Assembly: GCF_039534975.1 (NCBI RefSeq) | Contig: NZ_BAAAWH010000001.1 | Span: 496,001-560,000, forward strand | DNA: 64,000 nucleotides | Origin: Microbacterium terregens | GTDB lineage: Bacteria > Actinomycetota > Actinomycetes > Actinomycetales > Microbacteriaceae | Reading direction: 5' to 3' | Shown: in pieces, positions 32,414 to 41,400 of the stretch | How positions within the stretch are numbered: position 1 is the first letter of the stretch | How the letters are laid out: each line of letters opens with the position of its first letter | Position numbers and translations under genes: made by a program | Notes under the pieces: generated by a model | Seen by the model: only the letters and a program-made list of their open reading frames with translations | Database searches by the model: none | What the model was told of the DNA's origin: nothing

Positions 32414-34657
32414 GTGGACTACGCGCACGCGCTCGAATTCGGAGCATTCATCACCCCATCGGCGGCAAAGCCCGACGTTCCCGTGGCGCTCGCCCGGCTC
32501 GCCGAGGCCGCGGGACTGGACCTGGTGACGTTCCAGGATCACCCGTACCAGCCGGCGTTCCTGGACACCTGGACGCTGATGACCTTCGTCGCGGCCCGGA
32601 CCGAGCGCATCCGGATCGCGCCCAACGTCCTGAACGTCCCGCTGCGCCCGCCGGCCGTCATCGCACGCTCCGCCGCGAGCCTCGACCTGCTTTCGGAGGG
32701 CCGTTTCGATCTTGCGCTCGGCGCAGGCGGCTTCTGGGATGCCATCGTCGCGATGGGGGGCACTCGCCTGACCCCCGGACAGGCGGTGACCGCGCTCGAA
32801 GAGGCCATCGACGTCATCAGGTTGCTCTGGGACACCAGCCAGAAGCGCGGCGCCTTCTCCGACGGTCGGTATCACCGGGTGACCGGCGCCAAGCGCGGGC
32901 CGCGCGCGACCCACGACATCCCCATCTGGATCGGCGCCTACAAGCCGCGCATGCTCGCGCTGACCGGCCGGAAGGGCGACGGGTGGCTCCCGTCACTCGG
33001 GTACATGAAGCCGGGCGACCTCGCCCGCGGCAACGCCGCGATCGATGAGGCGGCGGACTCGGTCGGCCGCGACCCGCGTGAGATCCGCCGGCTCCTCAAC
33101 GTCGGCGGCGGAACCCCCGAACCGCGCGCCTGGGCGGACCAGCTCGCGACCCTCGCCCTCGAGGACGGGATCGGCACGTTCATCGCGACCGGAGACGACC
33201 CGCGCGTCCTCCAGACCTTCGGCGAGGAGGTCGCGCCCCTGGTCCGCGAACTCGTGGCGCGCGAACGCGGCGCCCGCGGGATCAGCGAGGCTCCCCTGCG
33301 CAGCGCGGCTTCGCTCGCGCGACGCCGCCCGGGCATCGCCTACGACGACGTGCCCGCCGGGTTGCGGGTCGTCGAACCCGGTGACTTCGACTATCCCGAC
33401 GTGAGCTCCACGTATCTGCGCGGCGGATCGCCTGCGATCGTGGTGCAGCCGGATTCGCCCGAGCAGGTTGCCGCGGCGATCGCTTTCGCCCGGCGGCATC
33501 CCGTCGCACCCCTCTCGATCCGCAGCGGTGGTCACGGAATCAGCGGTCGCAGCACGAACGACGGCGGCATCGTGATCGACCTGCGTCGACTGAACTCGAT
33601 CGAGGTGCTCGACCACGAGCGGCGCCTGGTGCGGATCGGCCCCGGCGCGCGCTGGATGGAAGTGGCCGCCGTTCTGGGCGAGCACGGCTGGGCGCTCAGC
33701 TCCGGCGACTACGGCGGCGTGGGCGTGGGCGGCCTCGCCACCGCGGGCGGCATCGGATGGCTCGCGCGCGAGCACGGCCTCACCATCGATCACGTGCGCG
33801 GTGCCCAGATTGTGCTGGCCGACGGATCGATCGTGCGCACCGACGCCGAGACGCGCCCGGAGCTGTTCTGGGCCCTGCGCGGCGCGGGCGCGAATGTCGG
33901 CGTGGTGACGAGCTTCGACTTCGAGGTGGACGAGGTCGGCGAGGTCGGCTGGGCCCAGCTCGCGTTCGATGCCTCCGAAACCGCGGAGTTCCTCCGAGGC
34001 TGGGGTGCCGCGATGGAGGCGGCCCCGCGTGACCTGACGGCGTTCCTCATCCTGGGCGGGCGGCGCCCCGGTCAGCCGCGCATCGCGCAGATGCTCGCCA
34101 TGGTCGACTCCGCCGACCCGGACCGGATCATCGCCCGTCTGCAGCCCTTCGCCGATCTCGCTCCTCTCGTGCAGCAGTCCGTCCAGCTGACCACGTACGC
34201 GCAGGTGATGGCCAACGCCGACCTCGGCCCGCAGCATGGGGCGGGTGAGCCGCTCGCGCGCTCCGGCCTCGTCGACCACATCACGCCCGCGATCGCGGAG
34301 GCGGCCGACCGGATGCTGGAGGCCGGGGACTCCTATTTCTTCCAGATCCGCTCCGTCGGCGGCGCGGTCGCCGACGTGCCCGAGGACGCCACCGCGTATG
34401 CGCACCGCGCCGCGAACTTCTCGATCGTCGCGTTCGGGGCGGATCCCGAACGCTTCGCGGCGGCGTGGGCGGCTCTTGCCGAGCACTCACGCGGCCTGTA
34501 CCTGAGCTTCGAGAGCTCGCTGCGGCCCGAGCGGATCGAGGAGGCGTTCCCGCCCGCCACCCTCGCCCGGCTGCGTGCGATCAAGGCCGAGGTGGATCCG
34601 GACTCCGTCTTCGCCGACAACTTCTCGGTGACCCCGGAGTCCGCCGTCACCGGCTGA
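32414..34657 (+). CDS. Fusion of luciferase-like flavin monooxygenase and berberine-bridge-type FAD oxidase
   Basis: A 747-residue two-enzyme protein. Residues ~1-290 are a bacterial-luciferase-like (LLM) F420/FMN oxidoreductase (GAFITPSAAKP, LAEAAGLDLVTFQDHPYQ, PIWIGAYKPRMLALTGRKGDGW). Residues ~320-747 are an FAD-linked oxidase (PCMH/VAO fold) with RSGGHGISG, where His374 is the expected flavin attachment site, and a C-terminal berberine-bridge motif. The second, cysteinyl flavin link of bicovalent enzymes is absent (SSGDYGGVGVGG has no Cys). GTG 32414 follows GGAGG at 5 nt; a TTG at 32393 is the alternative. Such fusions occur in actinobacteria. Substrate unknown; the pair may carry out successive oxidations. 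Confidence 0.88.
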   Translation: MDYAHALEFGAFITPSAAKPDVPVALARLAEAAGLDLVTFQDHPYQPAFLDTWTLMTFVAARTERIRIAPNVLNVPLRPPAVIARSAASLDLLSEGRFDLALGAGGFWDAIVAMGGTRLTPGQAVTALEEAIDVIRLLWDTSQKRGAFSDGRYHRVTGAKRGPRATHDIPIWIGAYKPRMLALTGRKGDGWLPSLGYMKPGDLARGNAAIDEAADSVGRDPREIRRLLNVGGGTPEPRAWADQLATLALEDGIGTFIATGDDPRVLQTFGEEVAPLVRELVARERGARGISEAPLRSAASLARRRPGIAYDDVPAGLRVVEPGDFDYPDVSSTYLRGGSPAIVVQPDSPEQVAAAIAFARRHPVAPLSIRSGGHGISGRSTNDGGIVIDLRRLNSIEVLDHERRLVRIGPGARWMEVAAVLGEHGWALSSGDYGGVGVGGLATAGGIGWLAREHGLTIDHVRGAQIVLADGSIVRTDAETRPELFWALRGAGANVGVVTSFDFEVDEVGEVGWAQLAFDASETAEFLRGWGAAMEAAPRDLTAFLILGGRRPGQPRIAQMLAMVDSADPDRIIARLQPFADLAPLVQQSVQLTTYAQVMANADLGPQHGAGEPLARSGLVDHITPAIAEAADRMLEAGDSYFFQIRSVGGAVADVPEDATAYAHRAANFSIVAFGADPERFAAAWAALAEHSRGLYLSFESSLRPERIEEAFPPATLARLRAIKAEVDPDSVFADNFSVTPESAVTG

Positions 34658-34706
34658 CGCGTCCCCCTTCGCCGCGGCCTTCGTTCCGCCGGCCCCATGT
34701 GCTCCC

Positions 34707-35008
34707 CTGTCGCAAGGTGTGGGCGCGGTCGGCGTGTTGTGACAGCGGAGCCCCGGCGAGCCTCCGGCTGGGTCGCCACACTCCCCTGTTCCCCTGTCGC
34801 AAGGTGCGGGCCTCGCCGGCGTGTCGTGACAGCGGAACTTCTGCGACCCTCGGGCTCGGTCGCCACGCTGCCCTGTTCCGCTGTCGCAAGGTGCGGGCCT
34901 CGCCGGCGTGTTGTGACAGCCGAACCCCCGGCGACCCTCGGGCTCGGTCGCCCACACTCTCCTGTTCCGCTGTCGCAAGGTGCGGGCCTCGCCGGCGTGT
35001 CGTGACAG
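34707..35008. repeat. Second four-unit array with the 39-bp dyad, opposite orientation
   Basis: Cores at 34707-34745, 34794-34832, 34881-34919 and 34970-35008 run CTGTCGC-N20-GTGTYGTGACAG, 7 + 20 + 12 nt, period 87-89 bp. The inter-core sequence (GACCCTCGGGCTCGGTCGCCAC) is conserved too. The reverse complement of the cores in the 5948-6320 array has the same plan and the same 39-nt length. The rest of the 475-bp gap to 35132 has no recognisable gene. Confidence 0.87.
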
Positions 35009-35132
35009 CGGAACCCCGGCGAGCGGCGGGCTCGCCGGGGCCGCGAAAACGAGAGCGGATGGGTGATCTTGCGGCGCGGGGTGTCCGCTGGCACATTGAC
35101 GCGCAGCGACCAACGGCGAACGGGGGAGAGAT

Positions 35133-35732
35133 GTGACCGACCAGCTGAGGATCTTCGCCGGCCTGCAGGGCTTCGTGAGCGCCGCCGGACTGCTGGCGCT
35201 GGTGCTGTTCTTCGCGCTCGCGACGCCCTTCGGCGCCGAACAGCGCCGATGGGCATGGCTGGGCCCGGTGAACGACTGGCTCTACGTGCTGGGCGCGGTC
35301 CCCTGGATCGTGGCGTCGGTGCTGCTCGTCGTGCGCGTCCGCGGCGGAACGCCGCTGTGGATTCTCACCGGGGTCCTGAGCGCGTTGATCGCCGCGAATG
35401 CGGTCGTCACCGTGCTCATGCTGGCCGGCAGGGTGGGCCTGAACATGCAGTTCCTGGTGGCGACGCCGATGATCCTCGTCGGGTTCGTCTGGCTGTGGCC
35501 GGCCGCCGCCGCCGCGGTCGGGGCGGCCGCCCTGCCGTCCTGGGTCCTGCCGCTGAGCATCGCCCTGCTCATCGCGTTCGTGGGCGGGGGCGCACTGATC
35601 GGCGCAGGCTTCCTCGTCCAGGCGGACTCCGCCGCGCGGATGGTGCTCTTCGTCGCCGGCGGGATTCCGGTCGCGCTCGCGATGGTCGCCTTCCCGGCGT
35701 GGTGGATCATCCTCGCCGGCAACGCGCGCTGA
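35133..35732 (+). CDS. Uncharacterised multi-pass membrane protein
   Basis: A 199-residue protein with five or six hydrophobic segments (~10-30, 48-66, 74-96, 102-124, 133-155, 165-193) and few charges outside the loops. I do not recognise the family. It starts with GTG at 35133 after GGGGGAGAG at good spacing. It is on the same strand as the UvrA2-like gene with a ~100-bp gap and so may share its transcript. No signal for function is visible; integral-membrane sensing or transport accessory roles are only guesses. Confidence 0.75.
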   Translation: MTDQLRIFAGLQGFVSAAGLLALVLFFALATPFGAEQRRWAWLGPVNDWLYVLGAVPWIVASVLLVVRVRGGTPLWILTGVLSALIAANAVVTVLMLAGRVGLNMQFLVATPMILVGFVWLWPAAAAAVGAAALPSWVLPLSIALLIAFVGGGALIGAGFLVQADSAARMVLFVAGGIPVALAMVAFPAWWIILAGNAR

Positions 35733-35831
35733 CGCCGGCCCGAGTCCGGTGTGCCATCCGAGCAGGATCGAGGAAGCGGGCTGTCCTCGACGACGGGCAG
35801 AATGAAGCGTGCCCCGATCGAGAGGATTCTC

Positions 35832-38186
35832 ATGACTCCGGCATCCACGCCCCATATCGCCGATTCCCACGAGGTGATCCGCGTCGTGGGGGCCCGGGAG
35901 AACAACCTCAAGAATGTGGATGTCGAGATCCCGAAGCGACGCCTGACCGTCTTCACCGGGGTGAGCGGGTCCGGCAAGTCCTCGCTCGTGTTCGCCACGA
36001 TCGCGAACGAGTCGCAGCGGCTCATCAACGAGACCTACCCCACGTTCGTCCAGCAGTTCATGGGGCAGCTCAATCGTCCCGACGTCGACGCCCTCGAGAA
36101 CGTCAGCCCTGCGATCATCGTCGATCAGGAGCGGATGGGGTCCAACTCCCGCTCGACGGTCGGAACCGCGACCGATGCGCACGCGATGCTCCGCATCCTG
36201 TTCAGCCGCCTCGGCCAGCCCCACGTCGGATCGCCGCAGGCCTTCTCGTTCAACATCCCGTCGGTCTCCGGTGCGGGCGCCGTCACCTTCGAGAAGGGGG
36301 GCAAGACGGTCAAGGAGCGCCGGTCGTTCGAGATCACCGGCGGCATGTGCCCGCGGTGCGAGGGGCTCGGCGAGGCGAGCGACATCGACCTGGACGAACT
36401 GTTCGACGGCTCGAAATCGCTGGCCGGCGGCGCGATCAACGTCCCTGGATACAACGTCGACGGCTGGATGGTGCGCGGGTTCACCGAGTCCGGGTTCTTC
36501 GATCCCGACAAGCCGATCAAGGACTACACGGAGCAGGAGCGTCAGGACTTCCTCTACAAAGAACCCACGAAGGTCAAGATCCAGAACATCAACATGACCT
36601 ACGAGGGCCTGATCCCCAAGATCACCAAGTCGATGCTGCAGAAGGATCGGGACTCGCTTCAGCCGCACATCCGCGCCTTCGTCGACCGGGCCGTCAAGTT
36701 CACCGCCTGCCCGGACTGCGGCGGCTCGCGTCTGAACGAGGGCGCGCGCTCGTCGAAGATCCGAGGTGTGAACATCGCGGATGCTGCGGCGATGCAGATC
36801 ACGGACCTCGCCGACTGGCTCGCCACGATCGACGACCCCGAGGTCGCGCCGCTGATGGTGAGTCTCCGCGGCACGATCGACTCGTTCGTCGACATCGGCC
36901 TGGGGTACCTGTCGCTGGATCGGGCGTCCGGGACGCTGTCGGGCGGCGAAGCGCAGCGCACCAAGATGATCCGGCACCTGGGTTCGGCGCTGACCGACAT
37001 GAGCTACGTCTTCGACGAGCCGACGGCGGGTCTGCATCCGCACGACATCCAGCGGATGAACGCCCTGCTGAAGCTGCTGCGCGACAAGGGCAACACCGTC
37101 CTGGTCGTCGAGCACAAGCCCGAGGTCATCGAGATCGCCGATTATGTCGTCGACCTGGGCCCGGGAGCAGGTCGAGCGGGCGGCGAGGTCCAGTACACGG
37201 GGGATGTCGCGGGCCTGCGTGCGTCGGGCACCATCACCGGGCGCCACCTCGACGACCGCGCGAGGCTCAAGGAGTCCACGCGCACGCCCAAGGGCGTCCT
37301 GGAGATCCGGGGCGCGACGCAGCACAACCTCAAGCGCGTGGACGTGGACATCCCGCTCGGTGTCCTCACTGTCGTGACGGGAGTCGCGGGCTCGGGCAAG
37401 TCCTCGCTCATCCACGGCAACGTCCCGTCGTTCGACGACGTCATCGTCCTCGATCAGGCGCCCATCAAGGGCAACCGCCGCAGCAGTCCGGCGACGTACA
37501 CGGGCATCCTCGACACCGTCCGAACGGCATTCGCGAAGGCGAACGGCGTGAAGCCCGCCCTCTTCAGCGCCAACTCCGAGGGCGCGTGCCCCGCATGCCG
37601 CGGGCTCGGCGTGATCATCACGACGCTGGGCTTCACCCAGACGGTCGAAACCCTGTGCGAGCTGTGCGAGGGCTCCGGCTTCAGCGACGAGGTGCTCGAG
37701 TACCGGCTCGACGGCAAGAACATCGCGGAGGTGCTCGCGATGTCGGCGGCCGAAGCGGCCGACTTTCTGACGAAGGGGCCGGCACAGACGACGCTGGCCC
37801 GGCTGATCGATGTCGGGCTCGGCTACATCACCCTCGGGCAAGCCCTCAATACGCTTTCCGGTGGCGAACGGCAGCGGCTCAAGCTCGCGATCAGCATGGC
37901 CAAGAAGGGGGCGATCTACGTCCTCGACGAGCCCACGACCGGTCTGCATCTCGCCGACGTCGACAACATGCTCGCCATGCTCGACCGCCTGGTCGAGGCC
38001 GGCAACAGCATCATCGTGATCGAGCATCACCAGGCAGTGATGGCCCACGCCGACTGGATCATCGATCTCGGACCGGGCGCAGGCCACGATGGCGGTGCGA
38101 TCGTCTTCGAAGGGACGCCGGCCGAGCTCGTCGCGAACGCCGACACGCTCACCGCGCATCACCTCAAGCAGTACGTCGGAGCCTGA
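35832..38186 (+). CDS. UvrA2-like (class III UvrA) ABC ATPase
   Basis: A 784-residue UvrA homologue, shorter than the ~950-residue UvrA1. It has two ABC ATPase halves: Walker A GVSGSGKSSL (~42-51) and signature LSGGEAQR (~373), then Walker A GVAGSGKSSL (~517-526) and signature LSGGERQR (~675). Zinc-ribbon cysteines are seen in CPACRGLG and CELCEGSG and in CPRCEGLG. The missing length corresponds to the UvrB-interaction/insertion region. Such proteins are linked to tolerance of DNA-damaging drugs, not core excision repair. ATG 35832 follows AGAGGA; ATG 35802 (MKRAP) is an alternative. It is followed by a strong terminator. Confidence 0.9.
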   Translation: MTPASTPHIADSHEVIRVVGARENNLKNVDVEIPKRRLTVFTGVSGSGKSSLVFATIANESQRLINETYPTFVQQFMGQLNRPDVDALENVSPAIIVDQERMGSNSRSTVGTATDAHAMLRILFSRLGQPHVGSPQAFSFNIPSVSGAGAVTFEKGGKTVKERRSFEITGGMCPRCEGLGEASDIDLDELFDGSKSLAGGAINVPGYNVDGWMVRGFTESGFFDPDKPIKDYTEQERQDFLYKEPTKVKIQNINMTYEGLIPKITKSMLQKDRDSLQPHIRAFVDRAVKFTACPDCGGSRLNEGARSSKIRGVNIADAAAMQITDLADWLATIDDPEVAPLMVSLRGTIDSFVDIGLGYLSLDRASGTLSGGEAQRTKMIRHLGSALTDMSYVFDEPTAGLHPHDIQRMNALLKLLRDKGNTVLVVEHKPEVIEIADYVVDLGPGAGRAGGEVQYTGDVAGLRASGTITGRHLDDRARLKESTRTPKGVLEIRGATQHNLKRVDVDIPLGVLTVVTGVAGSGKSSLIHGNVPSFDDVIVLDQAPIKGNRRSSPATYTGILDTVRTAFAKANGVKPALFSANSEGACPACRGLGVIITTLGFTQTVETLCELCEGSGFSDEVLEYRLDGKNIAEVLAMSAAEAADFLTKGPAQTTLARLIDVGLGYITLGQALNTLSGGERQRLKLAISMAKKGAIYVLDEPTTGLHLADVDNMLAMLDRLVEAGNSIIVIEHHQAVMAHADWIIDLGPGAGHDGGAIVFEGTPAELVANADTLTAHHLKQYVGA

Positions 38187-38278
38187 GAAATCCGCAGAGC
38201 GCAATGGGTAGTTCGCCCCATCGCGGCCCCGTGACCGGTTCCGTAGTGTCGATTCAGCCAGCCTTCATCGGCTGCGCT

Positions 38279-38316
38279 CCCCTCCCCGCACTGGGGGGTG
38301 CGAGGGGGGGTTTTTT
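38279..38316 (+). terminator. Intrinsic terminator after the UvrA2-like gene
   Basis: CGCAC/GTGCG around a G-rich loop extends into a C-rich/G-rich outer stem (38279-38310), directly followed by TTTTTT (38311-38316). It separates the upstream genes from the large operon. Confidence 0.88.
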
Positions 38317-38323
38317 CTGCAGG

Positions 38324-38329
38324 TAGGCT
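38324..38329 (+). promoter_or_regulatory. -10 TAGGCT of the giant-protein/type VII-like operon
   Basis: TAGGCT, a TAnnnT hexamer, starts 7 nt after the terminator U-tract. It implies an ~88-nt leader before the ATG at 38424. No other good -10 lies in this stretch. Confidence 0.5.
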
Positions 38330-38423
38330 GAATACGCCGCTGCCCCAGTGAGTGCCCGCGTCGTTTTGCGACTCGGGACCCGACGCCACGCCACCGTCAA
38401 ACAGGCCGGGACCGAGGAATTCA

Positions 38424-41400
38424 ATGAAGTCGTTCGCGTGGCTTCGTGCGCATCCGCGCGCGGTCGCATCGACCAGCGCCGTCACGGCGGCAGCGGTGAC
38501 CCTCACCACGATGGCATTCGTGTACCAGGGGTTCCCGACCACCGAGGTCGACCTGCACGACGGCGGGGTGTGGGTGACGAAGCAGTCCAGCCTGCTGGTG
38601 GGACACTTCAACCACGAATCGCAGGTGCTGGACGGCGCGCTGCGCACCACCGGTGATCAGTTCGACATCCTTCAGTCCGGGACCACCGTCTTCGTCGTGA
38701 ACGACAGCGACGGAACGGTCACAAGCGTCGACACCGCGATGGTCGCACTGACCGACTCGACCGACGTTCCGGCCGGTGCCGCTGTCGTGCTCGGCGGCTC
38801 GACCGTCGCGATCCTCGACCCCGCCTCGGGCGACCTGTGGGCGCTTCCCGCCGACGGCGTCGGCGCGTTCGAGGTGCAGGGCACGGACCCGCTTGCGTCG
38901 CTCGGCAAGGGTGCCGCCGTCACGGTGGGCGTCGACGGCACCGTCTACGCGGTCTCGGCGGAATCCGCAGAGCTCTACACGATCCGAATCGACGCCAACG
39001 GCGAGACGACCGATCCGCAGGTGCGCGCGATCGACGAGCTGCAGGCCGACGGCCCGGTGAGCATCACCGCCGTCGGTTCGACCGCCGTGGTACTCGACGC
39101 GGCGGCGGGCCGGATCTTCACCTCCGACGGCACCACCCTGCTGGTGCCCGGCGGCGAAGCGGCCGTGCTGCAGCAGCCTTCGGAGGCATCCGATGCGGTG
39201 AGTCTGTCGACCACGAGTGCTCTCGTCCGCGTGCCGTTGGATGGTTCGGAGCTCTCCGAGATCGGTTCGGGAGGCGTCGGCACGCCGGCTGCACCGGTCT
39301 GGCTGAAGGGCTGCGCGTACGGGGCGTGGTCGGGATCGTCGACCTTCGTTCGCGACTGCGTCGGCAAGGACGACGACCTCAAGAGCGACATCGACGGCGC
39401 CGACGAGACGTCGGTGCTTCGCTTCCGGGTCAACCGCGACGTGATCGTCCTGAACGACATCGTCGGCGGTGCCACGTGGATGGCCAGCGACAGTCTGCAG
39501 CGGGTGGACAACTGGAACGAGATCACCCCGCCCGAAGGCGACGCGGAAGAGGACGAGCAGACCACCGAGGAGACGGTCGAGACGACGCTGCCCGAGCGCA
39601 CCGACGTCAACACCGCGCCCATCGCGACCGACGACGAGTTCGGCGTCCGCCCCGGGCGCACGACCGTCCTGCCGGTGCTCGACAACGACACCGACGCGGA
39701 CGGCGACGTCCTGACGGCATCCGTCCCCGACGGGGACCCCGGCCTGGGTGCGATCCAGCCGATCAACAACGGCGCAGCCCTGCAGATCGCCGTCGCCGAC
39801 GACGGGTCCGGCAGCGATTCCTTCGTCTACGAGATCGATGACGGGCGCGGAGGCACCGACACCGCGACGGTGCGTCTGTCCGTGCACGACTGGAGCACGA
39901 ACGCCGGGCCGACGCAGAAGCGGATCACCACGGTCGCGGTGGAGGCCGGCGGCACGGTGTCGTACAACGTGCTGCCCGACTGGATCGACCCGGACGGCGA
40001 TGACGTCTTCCTCGCCGGGGTCACCCCGGCGGAAGGCGACGAGGCCGACTTCACCTCGGACGGGCGCATCACCTACCGCGCCATCGGCGCGACGCAGGGC
40101 AAGAAGGACGTCACCATTCTCGTCTCGGACGGCGAGAAGGTGACCGAGGGCACCGTGCGGTTCGACGTGCGCCCGGTCGGCTCCACGGTGCCGGTCACCA
40201 ACGCCGACCACGTCGTCGTGCGCGTCGGACAGACGGTCACGGTCGCGCCGCTGGCGAATGACACCAGCTCCAGCAGCGAGCCGCTGCGGCTCACGCGCGT
40301 CGACGAGATCGACGGCGCCACCATCGTGCCGGACTTCGCGAACAAGACGTTCTCGTTCCGCTCCGACGTCCCCGCCGTCTACTACGTGCAGTACCTCGTC
40401 TCGGCGGGCGCCAATGCCGTCCCCGGCCTGGTGCGCGTCGACGTCTACCCCGAATCGGAATCGGCGCTTCCGCCGGTCGCCGTCCGGGACGTCGCGCTCC
40501 TGCCCAGCGGCGGAGAGGTGCTGGTGAACGTCCTCACCAACGACAGCGACCCCGCGGGCGGCATCCTGGTCGTCCAATCGGTCACGCTGCCACCGAACTC
40601 CGGCATCGCCGTGGCGGTTCTCAATCACGAGACGCTGCGGATCAGCGACCAGTCCGCCCTCGGCGAGCAGGTGCGAATCGGATACCGGATCTCCAACGGG
40701 TCCCAGACGGCAGAAGGCGAGGTCATCGTGATCCCGGTTCCGGCGCCCGCGCAGCTGCGCCCGCCGGTCGCCAACGACGATCAGGCCGTCGTGCGCGCCG
40801 GCGACATCGTCACGATCCCGGTGCTCGAGAACGACTATCACCCGAACGGCGACACGATCCACGTCGCACCGGAGCTGATCCCGCCCCTCGTCTCTCCCGA
40901 GGACGGTGAGCTGTTCATCTCGCAGGACACGCTGCGCTTCCACGCCAGCGCCGAGCCGGGCACCGTCTACGCGACCTACGAGGTCATCGACAGCACAGGA
41001 CAGCGTGACGCCGGCTACGTCACCATCCAGGTGCTTCCGGTCAACGACGAGACGAACTCCGCGCCGCGCCCCCGCGACCTCACCGCCCGCGTGCTCAGCG
41101 GACAGCGGGTGCAGATCGCGATCCCGCTCGACGGGATCGACCAGGACGGCGACTCGGTCGAGCTCGTCGGCATCGCATCGGCGCCGACGAAGGGCCGCAT
41201 CGTCGAAACCGGGTCCAACTTCCTCGTCTACGAGGCGTTCGACGACTCCCACGGCGTGGACTCCTTCACCTACCGCGTCCGTGACCGCCTCGGCAAGGAG
41301 GCCACCGCTCCCATCCGGGTCGGCATCGCGCCGCCCGAAGCGACGAACCAGGCCCCGTACGCGGTCAAGGACTCCGTCATCATGCGTCCCGGCCGCACCG

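Noticed and set aside
34707..35008. CRISPR array
   Set aside because: Inter-repeat sequences are conserved and contain no unique spacers; no Cas genes are nearby.
35063..38326. 1087-residue plus-strand ORF over the UvrA2-like gene
   Set aside because: Wrong frame relative to a clear UvrA homologue, with Arg/Ala/His-rich composition.
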